DNA of 64,000 bases, from the NCBI GenBank assembly GCA_001805105.1, contig MHEE01000014.1, forward strand, positions 25,422-89,421. Reading direction: 5' to 3'. Under the pieces are notes generated by a model. That model saw nothing but the letters and a program-made list of their open reading frames with translations, was not told the origin of the DNA and did no database searches. Of the stretch, positions 1 to 8,443 are shown piece after piece. Every line of letters starts with the position of its first letter. The stretch's first letter is position 1. The stretch comes from Nitrospirae bacterium GWF2_44_13. Lineage in GTDB: Bacteria; Nitrospirota; Thermodesulfovibrionia; Thermodesulfovibrionales; UBA1546. A program made the position numbers and the translations under genes.

Positions 1-49
1 TTGCTTGTTGCGATGTAAAATGTCTATAAACCTGCAGTTGCAATAAGAA

Positions 50-78
50 TTGACAAACACAACCTTAAGTAGTATTAT
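50..78 (+). promoter_or_regulatory. Sigma-70-type promoter placed for a leaderless mRNA
   Basis: TTGACA at 50-55, a 17-base spacer, and TATTAT at 73-78. The expected transcription start (about 85) falls on the GTG start codon of the response regulator. No Shine-Dalgarno sequence is present, so the message would begin at or next to its start codon. Confidence 0.6.
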
Positions 79-84
79 TTGTGC

Positions 85-447
85 GTGAAGACTAATAATA
101 AAAAAATCTTAGTTGCTGATGATGATCCCCTTGTAAGAAAATTGTTAAATGAATTTTTAACTCTGTGCGGCTACGATGTAGACTGTGTCAGCAATGGAAA
201 AGAGGCGATAGCCCTGATAGAGACAGACAGCTATGACGTCCTTATAACTGACTATCTGATGCCTGAGATGAACGGCATAGAACTTATAAAAAAAGCGCGC
301 AATATTAAAAAATCATTGGCAATAATGGGTATGAGCGCCTCGGAGGAAGAGAGGGGATTCATAGCTGCCGGAGCAAATCTTTTTATAGCCAAGCCTTTCA
401 GCCCTTATGCGCTAAAAAATATAATTGAAAAAATCTGTCTTACTTAG
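85..447 (+). CDS. Single-domain response regulator (CheY-like receiver)
   Basis: This is a stand-alone receiver domain of 120 residues with no output domain, so it probably acts by protein-protein contact in a phosphorelay. The acidic pocket DDD is at residues 12-14, the phospho-acceptor Asp in ITDYLMPEMNG at about residue 56, the switch Ser in MGMSAS at about 84, and the conserved Lys in AKPF at about 103. A TTG six bases upstream is in frame, but I chose GTG 85 because the promoter at 50-78 would start transcription there. The 3' end overlaps the convergent heptose kinase gene by 8 bases. No kinase lies beside it. The family call is secure and the pathway unknown. Confidence 0.9.
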   Translation: MKTNNKKILVADDDPLVRKLLNEFLTLCGYDVDCVSNGKEAIALIETDSYDVLITDYLMPEMNGIELIKKARNIKKSLAIMGMSASEEERGFIAAGANLFIAKPFSPYALKNIIEKICLT

Positions 448-1408
448 AAAAATTCCTTATTGATTCCATAATTTTTGCCGGTGTTGTCACTGCTGTCCCG
501 ACTTCTCCCACAACAATGCCTGCCGCATGATTCGCAATAACCGCTGCCTGATGCATGGTTGCGCCTGATGCATGGGCAAGGGCAAAGGCTGCGATAACCG
601 TATCGCCTGCTCCTGTAACATCATAAACATGCCTTGCAACTGTAGGGATATGCGTGACCCTGCCTTTCTCAAAAAGGCTCATTCCTTCCTCTCCCCTTGT
701 TATCAGCGCTGATTTGCATGGAAGTTTTTTGAGAAGTATCCTGCCTGCCTTAATCAGCGATTTTTCGTCTTTTATCTCAATGCCTGCTCCGTGCGACGCC
801 TCCATGATATTCGGCGTTATCAGCGAGACATTCTTATAACAGTGAAAATGCCCTGTCTTGGGGTCAACAGCAATAAATTTATTTTTTGCTCTTGAAGCCT
901 TCACCACCTCTGCCACAAGCTCTGACGAGACGATACCTTTTTTATAGTCGGATATTATCACCGCATCGTGGTCTCTGACCGCGCTCTTTATGCAATCAAT
1001 AATCGCCTCATATGTTTTGCCTGCAACCTTCCTCTTATCCTCTCTGTCAAACCTCACAACCTGCTGGTTATGGGCTATTACTCTTGTCTTGACTATTGTG
1101 GGCCTCTGGTCGTCAAAGATGCATGAACCGATGCCCTTTTCATCAAGAATGCTTCTTAAGACATCGCCTGTCCTGTCTTTGCCGACTATTCCGACAACAG
1201 TAACCTGCCCTTCAAGGCTGACGATATTATGCGCCACGTTGGCCGCTCCGCCCAAGAAAAAGTTTTCGCTGGTAACTTCCACAACAGGCACAGGCGCCTC
1301 AGGAGATATTCTGCTGACCTTGCCCCAGATATAGCGGTCCAAGACAAGGTCTCCGATTACGAGTATCTTTTTTCTGCTGAAATTATTGAATACCTTGGAA
1401 TAATCCAT
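440..1408 (-). CDS. hldA: D-glycero-beta-D-manno-heptose-7-phosphate kinase (HldA/RfaE domain I)
   Basis: A PfkB-family sugar kinase of 322 residues that phosphorylates heptose 7-phosphate at C1 in the pathway to ADP-heptose for lipopolysaccharide core. The start of the protein reads ILVIGDLVLDRYIWG, followed by the sugar-binding segment FFLGGAANVAHN. The PfkB signature DVTGAGD at about residues 263-269 supplies the catalytic Asp. The cytidylyltransferase half of fused HldE proteins is absent, so that step must be encoded elsewhere. ATG 1408 is chosen over a TTG at 1444 because the extra residues are not conserved in type. No clear Shine-Dalgarno sequence precedes it. LptD in this window supports an LPS outer membrane. 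Confidence 0.87.
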   Translation of the reverse strand: MDYSKVFNNFSRKKILVIGDLVLDRYIWGKVSRISPEAPVPVVEVTSENFFLGGAANVAHNIVSLEGQVTVVGIVGKDRTGDVLRSILDEKGIGSCIFDDQRPTIVKTRVIAHNQQVVRFDREDKRKVAGKTYEAIIDCIKSAVRDHDAVIISDYKKGIVSSELVAEVVKASRAKNKFIAVDPKTGHFHCYKNVSLITPNIMEASHGAGIEIKDEKSLIKAGRILLKKLPCKSALITRGEEGMSLFEKGRVTHIPTVARHVYDVTGAGDTVIAAFALAHASGATMHQAAVIANHAAGIVVGEVGTAVTTPAKIMESIRNFSK

Positions 1409-1492
1409 GTTTCTAAGAATAAAATATCGGGACTTAAAAAGCAATCCCGTTATTTAAGGGCAATGTTGAAACCCCAAAAGCTCGTTTTCCAC

Positions 1493-1521
1493 TTGACAGT
1501 AAAGTGACATATTTATTATAT
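1493..1521 (+). promoter_or_regulatory. Candidate promoter for the triheme cytochrome
   Basis: TTGACA at 1493-1498, 17 bases, then TTATAT at 1516-1521. It lies about 155 bases upstream of the cytochrome start, so the message would have a long 5' leader. I see no riboswitch motif in that leader. Confidence 0.4.
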
Positions 1522-1676
1522 TGAGCTTATTCTATAATTTCCGAATTGGGGATATATTCTTCAAAAGGGAAGCGTATCTATTTTGATTAAGGTTTAAAAT
1601 CAAACCGGTTAAGTGACATGCAATTTGATTCCTAAGTTATTTTAGTAGAGAATCTTTTGAGAGAGGAGGTTAAGAA

Positions 1677-2003
1677 ATGAAGAAATTCACGATAATCATA
1701 GCTCTGATAATAGCAGTAGCATTTGTGGGCAGCGCAATGGCAGTTTCTTCGGGTCAAAAAGCAGAGTTTAAAGGCGGCGCCATGGGCAAAGTCACTTTTG
1801 ACGGCAAGATACATGCTGACAAGGGGCTTAAATGTAACGACTGTCATACGAATATATTCCAGATGAAACATGGAACGGCAAAGATAAAGATGGCTGACCA
1901 TAATGCAGGCAAGCTCTGTTTCTCATGCCATGACGGCAAAAAAGCTTTTACATCTAAAGAAAATTGTGCAAAATGCCACAAGAAAGCAGCAGCGGGTTAT
2001 TAA
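1677..2003 (+). CDS. Periplasmic triheme cytochrome c (c7 type)
   Basis: A secreted small multiheme cytochrome of 108 residues, probably a periplasmic electron shuttle. An N-terminal signal peptide (hydrophobic residues 5-20, cleavage after about AMA) is followed by three CxxCH heme sites: CNDCH (53-57), CFSCH (81-85) and CAKCH (97-101). Additional histidines at about 46, 65 and 75 give enough sixth ligands for bis-His coordination, as in c7 cytochromes. A strong GGAGG at 1665-1669 fixes the ATG. The gene stands alone between a promoter and a terminator, with no reductase partner visible, so the redox partner cannot be named. It suggests metal, sulfate or direct extracellular electron metabolism, which is inference. 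Confidence 0.88.
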   Translation: MKKFTIIIALIIAVAFVGSAMAVSSGQKAEFKGGAMGKVTFDGKIHADKGLKCNDCHTNIFQMKHGTAKIKMADHNAGKLCFSCHDGKKAFTSKENCAKCHKKAAAGY

Positions 2004-2023
2004 ACAAAAAAATCGGTGAAAAT

Positions 2024-2058
2024 AAAAAGCCCCGAGCATCTCGGGGCTTTTTATTTTT
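2024..2058. terminator. Bidirectional rho-independent terminator
   Basis: A 13-base perfect stem (2024-2036 paired with 2040-2052, loop of 3) whose core is CCCCGAG/CTCGGGG, flanked by A-run and T-run on either side. It can end both the cytochrome transcript and the convergent ilvE transcript. Its core resembles other CCCGA hairpins in this window. Confidence 0.85.
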
Positions 2059-2073
2059 GAATGCGGATATGTT

Positions 2074-2988
2074 TCAGATTTTCGTAATCCATGATCCGTA
2101 CTTTTTATTCTTACCTTTCACGCTGTCAAAAAATACAGACTGAAGTTTCTTTGTAATCCTTCCTGCCCTTCCTTCTCCGATCACCCTGCCGTCAACCTCT
2201 CTTATCGGAGTAATCTCTGCTGCCGTGCCTGTGAAAAAAGCCTCATCCGCTATGTAGAGTTCGTCCCTTGTGAACCGCTCTGCCGTGACTTCAATCTTTA
2301 AATCACGCGCAATCTTCATTATGCTGTCTCTTGTGATGCCCTCAAGCACCGAAGTCAGAGGCGTGGTCTTAAGCCTGCCGTCTCTTACGATAAATATATT
2401 CTCGCCGCTCCCTTCAGCCACATATCCGTCTGTGTCAAGCAGAAGCGCTTCGTCATAACCCAACGAGATTGCCTCTTTCTTTGCAAGCTGCGAACTGATG
2501 TAATAACCGCATGCCTTAGCCCTGCTCATCTGTGAGTTAACGTGGTTCCTTATGAAGGATGACACTTTAACCCTTATGCCGTTCTTCAGCCCATCGTCAC
2601 CGAGGTATGCGCCCCACGGCCATACACTGACGGCAACCTTCACGGGATTATCCTTGGGATATAAGCCCATGGCTCCGTATCCTATATACACCAAGGGCCT
2701 TATGTAGCATTCCTTAATCTTATTTATCTTAACTGTCTTTATTATCGCCTCTTCAATCTCTTTCTCTGAATAAGGAATAGCAAGCAGAAAAATATGGGCT
2801 GACTTAAAGAGCCTCTGAACATGCTCCTTGAGCCTGAAGATTGCGGGCCCGCTTTTTGTCTCATAACACCTTATGCCTTCAAAAACTCCAAGCCCGTAGT
2901 GAAGGGTATGGGTCATTACATGCACATTGGCGTCATCCCAATCCACAAACCTGCCATCCATCCATATCTTTTCCGTCTTCTTTACCAT
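2074..2988 (-). CDS. ilvE: Branched-chain amino acid aminotransferase
   Basis: A class IV PLP aminotransferase of 304 residues interconverting branched-chain amino acids and their 2-oxo acids with glutamate. Diagnostic parts are [19 protein letters not shown] near the N terminus, the PLP lysine in [15 protein letters not shown] (about residue 158), and the class IV signature [20 protein letters not shown] (about 178-197). ATG 2988 is preferred over an upstream in-frame codon at 3030 because the conserved fold begins at KIWMDG. No convincing Shine-Dalgarno sequence is seen. It lies 58 bases downstream of hemW on the same strand. The D-amino acid or aminodeoxychorismate lyase branches of this fold are less likely given the BCAT-type spacing. 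Confidence 0.88.
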   Translation of the reverse strand: MVKKTEKIWMDGRFVDWDDANVHVMTHTLHYGLGVFEGIRCYETKSGPAIFRLKEHVQRLFKSAHIFLLAIPYSEKEIEEAIIKTVKINKIKECYIRPLVYIGYGAMGLYPKDNPVKVAVSVWPWGAYLGDDGLKNGIRVKVSSFIRNHVNSQMSRAKACGYYISSQLAKKEAISLGYDEALLLDTDGYVAEGSGENIFIVRDGRLKTTPLTSVLEGITRDSIMKIARDLKIEVTAERFTRDELYIADEAFFTGTAAEITPIREVDGRVIGEGRAGRITKKLQSVFFDSVKGKNKKYGSWITKI

Positions 2989-3046
2989 AGGGATTATTTT
3001 ATAACAAACATAATTATAAATCCAGCGCAAAAGCGGTTAAAAATTC

Positions 3047-4180
3047 TCAGTCAAGCCCAAATCCTTCAAACAGCATTACTATAACTGAATTTGACACCAC
3101 CAAACCCTTTCTCGTAAGCCGCAAATAATCGCCTTCCACCTCAAGATGCCCGTCTTCAATTAATTCTCTGCAAACAGCCGGCATGTCCAGTCCAAGCTCT
3201 TTTGCCTTTGCAAGACTTATCCCTTCGGTCTTTCTTAAGCCAAGGAATATAAACTCCTTAATTGCGTCATCGCGCTTAATCTCCGTTGACTCAGCCTCAG
3301 GGATTATTCCTTTATTCAGGTCTTTAATGTATCTCCTGATATCATCTGTGTTTTTTGAGCGGAAGCTTCTGATAAAAGAGTGCGCTCCGGCTCCGGCTCC
3401 TATATATTCTCCCCTGTCCCAATAATTCAAATTGTGGAGACATCTGAATCGTGGCAGGGCAAAATTTGATATTTCATAATGCTCGTAGCCTTTGTTTCTA
3501 AGATAATCAATCGCAGAGCCGTACATCTCAAGAACCAACTCCTCATCAGGTATTTTAATCTTACCGCTCTCAATTAATCCGTATAACGGCGTATCTTTTT
3601 CAGGAGTAAGCTCATAAGAAGATATATGCGCCGGAGAAATGGTAAAAGCTGCTGTCTTTGATAAGGTCTCTTCCCATGTCTTCATCGTCTGACCCGGAAT
3701 TCCGTATATGAGGTCTATTGAAAAATTATTAATGCCTGAGTTTTTGATTGCCTCTATCGCCTTCAATGCCTCGTTAGATGTGTGGATTCTTCCAAGGGTC
3801 TTTAATTCATCATCATTGAATGACTGGACTCCAATGCTTATTCTATTCACTCCAAGGGAGAGGAGCATTTTTATCTTAGATTCATCAACAGTACCCGGAT
3901 TTGCCTCAACAGTTATTTTAGGAGAAGGCGACAAGGAATAATTATTTTGCAGGCATGTAAAAAGCTGTCTGAAGCATTCATCGGGAAGAATCGTCGGCGT
4001 CCCCCCGCCGATGTATATTGTCTTTAATTCTCCTGCAACATCTTTTTTAAGAACCAGCTCTTTGCATAGAGCGTCTGTGTATGCCCTTGCAAGCGCTTCA
4101 TTGTAAGTCACGGAAAGAAAATCACAGTAAAGGCATTTTTTTATGCAGAAAGGGATGTGGATGTAGAGGGATTCGGGCAT
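3047..4180 (-). CDS. hemW: HemW-type radical SAM protein (heme chaperone)
   Basis: A radical SAM protein of 377 residues in the coproporphyrinogen oxidase-like family. The N terminus reads SLYIHIPFCIKKCLYCDF, with cysteines 12, 16 and 19 forming the CxxxCxxC cluster site. The glycine-rich SAM motif YIGGGTPTIL and the segment NRISIGVQSFND follow, with a HemW C-terminal domain at the end. The cluster runs straight into CDF as in HemW; true HemN carries an extra cysteine there. HemW proteins bind heme and are thought to deliver it to respiratory enzymes, not to oxidise coproporphyrinogen. It may be cotranscribed with ilvE downstream. Confidence 0.87.
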   Translation of the reverse strand: MPESLYIHIPFCIKKCLYCDFLSVTYNEALARAYTDALCKELVLKKDVAGELKTIYIGGGTPTILPDECFRQLFTCLQNNYSLSPSPKITVEANPGTVDESKIKMLLSLGVNRISIGVQSFNDDELKTLGRIHTSNEALKAIEAIKNSGINNFSIDLIYGIPGQTMKTWEETLSKTAAFTISPAHISSYELTPEKDTPLYGLIESGKIKIPDEELVLEMYGSAIDYLRNKGYEHYEISNFALPRFRCLHNLNYWDRGEYIGAGAGAHSFIRSFRSKNTDDIRRYIKDLNKGIIPEAESTEIKRDDAIKEFIFLGLRKTEGISLAKAKELGLDMPAVCRELIEDGHLEVEGDYLRLTRKGLVVSNSVIVMLFEGFGLD

Positions 4181-4353
4181 AATTTAGAGTAACACAAAAA
4201 TAAAGGGATATTTTTTAGAGGCTTTTTCTCCAGATTAAAAATTCTTCTTTCTTACCTCCTCTCTTTATGCTATATTGTATCAAATTATCGCAAAAGGGAA
4301 TATTCAGATATTAATTGTTTATGCCTTAAATTCAAACACAGGAGGAGAAAAGA

Positions 4354-4797
4354 ATGAAAAAAACTATTATAGCTCTTGTATTCACTTTGGCTGCTTGCGC
4401 AACCCCGACCCCGTATGGTAAGTATGGTCATCTTGGAGGTTACATTGACAACCGAATCGACGCAAATACCTTTTCTATAAGTGTCAACAATAACGCCTTC
4501 ACAACGTAGCAAACAACTTCAATGCACGCTTTCTATCGGGCGGCTGAATTAACGGTCGAAAATGGCTTTGATTATTTCGTAATTGTAAGCGGTGCGAATA
4601 ATCCGACCTCCATGGCCACAGCAATGCAGGGGAGCAACTACTCGCCAATTATAGTGGTCCCAATAGTATTTCCTAATCAGGTCATAGTTATTAGGTCATT
4701 TAAGGGTACAAAACCAAATGACCAAGTCAACGCGTATGATGCCCGTGAAGTTATGAAATATTTGGGACCTCAAATTGGGGCACGCCAAGGCAAATAA
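4354..4797 (+). pseudogene. CC0125/CC1285-type lipoprotein interrupted by an in-frame amber codon
   Basis: The frame opens at ATG 4354 after a strong GGAGGAG and encodes a lipoprotein signal with lipobox LAAC, then GGYIDNRIDANTFSISV. It hits TAG at 4507-4509 and continues in the same frame as a second open stretch from 4510 to 4797 (YRAAELTVENGFDYFVIV). Both halves match, without gap, a lipoprotein family I know as CC0125/CC1285 (GGYSD, DENTF, GNGYT, LRAAELTLENGYDYF), and the TAG occupies a position normally Arg, Lys or Gln. One base change from AAG or CAG explains it. It is therefore a recent nonsense mutation, a sequencing error or a readthrough site. Function of the family is unknown to me. 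Confidence 0.75.
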
Positions 4798-4899
4798 TCC
4801 AGCGTGGTGGCAGACAATTATGAGAATATTAGCTCCACACCCCTATTTCTTGATACAACAAACCCGCGCTGCTGATTTAGAGCGTTAGCTTTTAAAAAA

Positions 4900-4908
4900 T
4901 GCTAAAAT
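4900..4908 (+). promoter_or_regulatory. Extended -10 promoter for the DUF4258-like/DUF2283 pair
   Basis: TGC followed by TAAAAT (4903-4908), only six bases before the ATG at 4915. There is no good -35 and no Shine-Dalgarno sequence, which predicts a leaderless transcript. Confidence 0.45.
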
Positions 4909-4914
4909 ACATAT

Positions 4915-5157
4915 ATGAAACATACGCAATATTTTTCCTTTATTAAACAACGGCCCGATAGGGCAATTATCAAAGATGAATGGATACTGGAGACTATCAG
5001 TGATCCTCTGAAAACAGAGATTCAAACTGATGGAAGAATAAGGAAGTGGAAGTATATAGAGGAAGTGGGGAAATATCTGAGAGTAATACTCTTGGAAGAT
5101 GGAGAAACAGTTCATAATGCCTTTTTTGATAGAGGCTTTAAGGAGGAACAGCTATGA
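4915..5157 (+). CDS. Small DUF4258-like protein, possible toxin partner
   Basis: An 80-residue protein with a compact alpha/beta pattern: KQRPDRAIIKDEWILETISDP, then QTDGRIRKWKYIEEVGKYLRVILLEDGE, then VHNAFFDRGF. This is the pattern of DUF4258-like proteins that sit immediately before DUF2283 genes in many bacteria. Stop and next start overlap (ATGA at 5154-5157), which indicates translational coupling. The arrangement looks like a toxin-antitoxin module, but neither partner has a function I can demonstrate. The start at ATG 4915 is supported by an adjacent -10 box. Confidence 0.6.
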   Translation: MKHTQYFSFIKQRPDRAIIKDEWILETISDPLKTEIQTDGRIRKWKYIEEVGKYLRVILLEDGETVHNAFFDRGFKEEQL

Positions 5158-5360
5158 AAATCAGGTATTTTGCTGATACCGATACTGCACTCATTGAGTT
5201 TTCAAATGAATCTGTTGTGGAAACAAAGGAAATCTCAGAGAACCTTTATATTGATTTGGACGGAAAAGGTAATCTTGTCAGCATGACCATTGAGCACGCA
5301 AAAGAAAAGGCAGGCATCTCAGAGGTATCGTATTTGCAGATGGGAAAAGTAGGCGCCTAA
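5154..5360 (+). CDS. DUF2283 family protein, possible antitoxin partner
   Basis: A 68-residue protein with the DUF2283 pattern: MKIRYFADTDTALIEFS, the ETKEISENLYIDLDGKGNLVSMTIEHA core, and a short tail. It is translated from an ATGA overlap with the gene before it, so the two products are probably made in equal amounts and may bind each other. DUF2283 proteins are small beta-rich proteins of unknown function, commonly found in toxin-antitoxin-like pairs. The family call is good and the role is inference from layout. Confidence 0.7.
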   Translation: MKIRYFADTDTALIEFSNESVVETKEISENLYIDLDGKGNLVSMTIEHAKEKAGISEVSYLQMGKVGA

Positions 5361-5408
5361 TAAAAAATTGAAGTGGACGGCGTAAAATGCTGCCGCAAGT
5401 TCAATCTC

Positions 5409-7196
5409 TCACTTCACCTTTAACACCGCAAGAAACGCCTCCTGCGGAAGTTCTATTTTCCCAATCTGCTTCATCCTCTTTTTCCCCTCTTTCTGCTTCT
5501 CAAGGAGCTTTCTCTTACGGCTTATATCACCGCCGTAGCACTTTGCAAGAACATCTTTCCTCAGCGCCCTTACGCTCTCACGCGCTATAATCTTGCTTCC
5601 TATTGCTGCCTGAATCACGACCTCATACATCTGCCTCGGTATAATCCCCCTCAGCTTTTCACTCAGCTCCCTGCCTTTGTAATATGACTTTTCCTCATGC
5701 ACTATCAGGGAGAGGGCGTCAATAATCTCGCCGTTAATGAGGATGTTAAGCTTAACAAGGTCTGATTCCCTGAAGCCGATGAACTCATAATCCATTGACG
5801 CATAGCCTTTTGATATGGATTTTAACCTGTCGTAAAAATCCCATAAAATCTCATTCAGAGGCAGTTCATACTCAACCTTAATCTTGTCTTTCCCTATAAA
5901 TGTGAAATTCTTCTGTGTCCCCCTTTTTTCCTGACAAAGGTCAAAGATAGGGCCTATGTAATCCTTCGGCACGAATATGGTCACAAGAACAAAAGGCTCC
6001 TCTATTCTCTCGTACTTGTCAGGCAGCAGAGCTGGGTTTTCAATATGAATGACCTCTCCTCCGGTCTTTGTCACCTTGTAAACAACAGTCGGAGCCGTGC
6101 TTAAAAGTGAAAGGTCAAACTCACGCTCAAGCCTTTCTTTTATTATTTCCATGTGAAGAAGCCCGAGAAAACCGCACCTGAACCCGAACCCGAGCGCAAG
6201 CGAAGTCTCAGGCTCGTAATTAAAAGACGAATCATTTAATCTCAGTTTATTAAGCGCATCCCTCAGGTTGTCGTATTCATGGGGTATTGTCGGATAAAGC
6301 CCGCAAAATACCATCGGCTTTATGTCCTTATATCCGGGACACGGCTCCTGTGCCGGAGTATCCACATCAGTCATCGTGTCTCCGATCCTTGAGTCTGTTA
6401 CGTTCTTTATCCCTGCAATTACATAGCCGACCTCGCCGGAGGAAAGTTCTTCTGAGGGCTGCATCTTTGGACTGAAAATCCCCACCTGCGCCACCTCAAA
6501 TTCATTCCCTGTCGCCATAAGTTTTATTTTCTTGCCTGCCCTCACCATCCCGTCAAAAACTCTTACGAGCACGATTACTCCCTGATAATTGTCAAACCAT
6601 GAATCAAATATTAACGCCTTGAGAGGCTTATCGTCTTCTCCTGTTGGCGGCGGAATTTTCTTCACTATAGCTTCAAGAATCTCTTTTGTGCCTATGCCTT
6701 CCTTCGCGCTTGCGAGTATTGCTTCGGAACAGTCAAGCCCGATTGCATCTTCTATCTGCTCCTTTGTTTTTTCAGGCTCTGCCGCCGGCAGGTCTATTTT
6801 ATTTATGACAGGAATCATCTCAAGGTTATGTTCCACTGCAAGGTATGCGTTGGCAAGGGTCTGCGCCTCAACTCCCTGCGATGCGTCAACAATAAGAAGC
6901 GCGCCTTCGCACGAGGCAAGGCTTCTTGACACCTCGTATGAAAAATCAACATGCCCCGGTGTGTCTATGAGATTGAGGATGTATTCCTTTCCGTCATCAG
7001 CCTTATACAGAAGACGCACTGAATGCGCTTTTATCGTAATGCCCCGTTCGCGCTCAAGGTCCATGGAATCAAGAACCTGCGCCTGCATCTCCCTTGCGCT
7101 GAGCGCGCCTGTAAATTCAAGAAGCCTGTCTGCAAGAGTAGACTTCCCGTGATCTATATGAGCTATGATGGAAAAATTACGTATATCCTTTGGCAT
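5409..7196 (-). CDS. lepA: Elongation factor 4 (LepA GTPase)
   Basis: A ribosome-associated translational GTPase of 595 residues that acts on stalled or mistranslocated ribosomes. It shows the P-loop AHIDHGKST (12-20), the switch I segment [26 protein letters not shown], and the LepA-specific C-terminal domain ending near [20 protein letters not shown] 7196 has GGAAGGA just upstream and gives the standard LepA length; a longer frame to 7268 adds non-conserved residues. It is divergent from the cbiM operon. Confidence 0.96.
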   Translation of the reverse strand: MPKDIRNFSIIAHIDHGKSTLADRLLEFTGALSAREMQAQVLDSMDLERERGITIKAHSVRLLYKADDGKEYILNLIDTPGHVDFSYEVSRSLASCEGALLIVDASQGVEAQTLANAYLAVEHNLEMIPVINKIDLPAAEPEKTKEQIEDAIGLDCSEAILASAKEGIGTKEILEAIVKKIPPPTGEDDKPLKALIFDSWFDNYQGVIVLVRVFDGMVRAGKKIKLMATGNEFEVAQVGIFSPKMQPSEELSSGEVGYVIAGIKNVTDSRIGDTMTDVDTPAQEPCPGYKDIKPMVFCGLYPTIPHEYDNLRDALNKLRLNDSSFNYEPETSLALGFGFRCGFLGLLHMEIIKERLEREFDLSLLSTAPTVVYKVTKTGGEVIHIENPALLPDKYERIEEPFVLVTIFVPKDYIGPIFDLCQEKRGTQKNFTFIGKDKIKVEYELPLNEILWDFYDRLKSISKGYASMDYEFIGFRESDLVKLNILINGEIIDALSLIVHEEKSYYKGRELSEKLRGIIPRQMYEVVIQAAIGSKIIARESVRALRKDVLAKCYGGDISRKRKLLEKQKEGKKRMKQIGKIELPQEAFLAVLKVK

Positions 7197-7330
7197 AGTC
7201 CTTCCGGGGATTAATCTGGAATTGTTTATTTTATCACAAAATATAGGAAAGAAAGGGATAGAATACATTATTATTGAAAGAGCGGTGTTTTTGTGTTACT
7301 GTTTTTAAACCGCCAATATCTGAAATGAGC

Positions 7331-7366
7331 AGGCCTGAAACTTTCAGGCTTTTACCTGAACACAGG
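7331..7366 (+). promoter_or_regulatory. Two small hairpins in the leader of the cbiM operon
   Basis: GCCTGAAA-C-TTTCAGGC (7333-7349) followed by TTTT, then a second CCTG-AACA-CAGG inverted repeat (about 7355-7366). The first could act as an attenuator ahead of cbiM. I find no cobalamin or NiCo riboswitch consensus, so the role is uncertain. Confidence 0.25.
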
Positions 7367-7385
7367 CAAACAGCAAAGGGGTTAA

Positions 7386-8099
7386 ATGCACATACCTGAC
7401 GGATATTTAGGGCCGATAACATACGGAAGCCTCTGGGCAGCCGTTATTCCAATCTGGATTTACGCCTCAAAAAAGGTCAAGGAGATATTAAAGGCATCTC
7501 AGGTTCCTCTTCTTGCCCTGAGCGCCGCATTCAGCTTTGTGATAATGATGTTTAATGTACCGCTGCCGGGCGGGACAACAGGCCATGCAACAGGCGCAAC
7601 ACTGATTGCAATCTTAATCGGGCCGTGGCCCGCAGTGATTGCTTTATCAATTGCGCTTATTGTTCAGGCTCTTATCTTCGGAGACGGCGGGATTACTGCC
7701 ATAGGAGCAAACTGTTTTAATATGGGTTTTGCAGGCGTGCTTGTGGGCTATGGGATATATAAATTAATTTCAAATTTCTCCCGATATTCATCGGGACAAA
7801 TTTCAAATGCAGGAACTCGTAATTCGCCACTCTCCACCTGTCACTTAATAGGGGCCGGGATAGGCGCATACGCAGGGATAAACCTTGCAGCATTTCTCAC
7901 AGCCGTAGAACTCGGGATTCAGCCGCTTCTCCATACAGGCGCAGACGGAAGGCCTCTATACAGCCCGTTCCCTTTGAGCATAACCATTCCTGCAATAATG
8001 TTAGAGCATATATTTATTTTTGGAATTGTTGAGGCAGTGGTTACCGTGACTGTGCTTCTTTACATCAAAAAATCACATCCTGAGTTGATAAGAGGGTAG
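7386..8099 (+). CDS. cbiM: Cobalt/nickel ECF transporter substrate-binding subunit CbiM/NikM
   Basis: An integral membrane S-component of 237 residues that binds Co2+ or Ni2+ through its N terminus. It begins with the diagnostic MHIPDGYL (His2 is the metal ligand), keeps the LPGGTTGHATGA core motif, and has about seven membrane segments. Between about residues 129 and 152 it carries an insertion (SNFSRYSSGQISNAGTRNSP) not typical of the family. The DNA of this insertion consists of a CCCGAT hairpin and a 7-base-period array. An AGGGG lies four bases before the ATG. It is first in a four-gene importer operon. CooT elsewhere in the window and a His-rich ATPase tail favour nickel, but cobalt cannot be excluded. 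Confidence 0.9.
   Translation: MHIPDGYLGPITYGSLWAAVIPIWIYASKKVKEILKASQVPLLALSAAFSFVIMMFNVPLPGGTTGHATGATLIAILIGPWPAVIALSIALIVQALIFGDGGITAIGANCFNMGFAGVLVGYGIYKLISNFSRYSSGQISNAGTRNSPLSTCHLIGAGIGAYAGINLAAFLTAVELGIQPLLHTGADGRPLYSPFPLSITIPAIMLEHIFIFGIVEAVVTVTVLLYIKKSHPELIRG
7779..7796. repeat. CCCGAT hairpin inside cbiM
   Basis: TCCCGAT (7779-7785), loop ATTC, ATCGGGA (7790-7796). Nearly the same hairpin recurs upstream of groES at 37671-37687. It lies in the non-conserved insertion of CbiM. Confidence 0.6.
7815..7847. repeat. Period-7 tandem array inside cbiM
   Basis: Four degenerate 7-base units in register from 7815 (ACTCGTA, ATTCGCC, ACTCTCC, ACCTGTC), then ACTTA. It is in frame and encodes part of the CbiM insertion. 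Confidence 0.6.
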
Positions 8100-8101
8100 T
8101 C

Positions 8102-8443
8102 ATGGCGAATTCAAAATTCGGGAAGCTCTGGATAGGAATCGCTATATTGATAATACTGTCACCTGTGGGATTAATTCTCCCTGAACTTTTAAAGGCGGGC
8201 GGCGCATGGGGAGAATGGGGCGCGGATGAGATTGAAAAGATTGCGGGATATATTCCGCACGGACTTAAAAAACTGTCGGAACTCTGGAAAGCTCCGATTC
8301 CTGATTATGCGTTTTCAGGCTGGGACAAAGGGGTTAAGTCATATATAGGCTATATATTTTCAGGGATAATAGGCGCTGCTCTGGTTATAGGAGTATCAAT
8401 GCTCATAGGAAAAATTTTTGCGGGGAAAAATGGGAATTCCTGA
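8102..8443 (+). CDS. CbiN-like/PDGLE-type small membrane subunit of the metal importer
   Basis: A 113-residue protein with two membrane segments (about 9-28 and 80-103) separated by an extracytoplasmic loop containing PIPDYAFSGWDKG. Size, topology and position between cbiM and cbiQ match the CbiN or PDGLE-type accessory subunit that activates CbiM/NikM transporters. It starts two bases after the cbiM stop. I use CbiN-like because the exact PDGLE motif is not present. The cbiQ start lies inside its 3' end. Confidence 0.75.
   Translation: MANSKFGKLWIGIAILIILSPVGLILPELLKAGGAWGEWGADEIEKIAGYIPHGLKKLSELWKAPIPDYAFSGWDKGVKSYIGYIFSGIIGAALVIGVSMLIGKIFAGKNGNS

Noticed and set aside
6589..7152. 187-residue plus-strand ORF inside lepA
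   Set aside because: Antisense shadow of a well-conserved GTPase gene; its composition is rich in Ser and Arg and has no family pattern.
7197..7385. Cobalamin or NiCo riboswitch before cbiM
   Set aside because: No B12 box or NiCo consensus could be found, and only two short hairpins are present.
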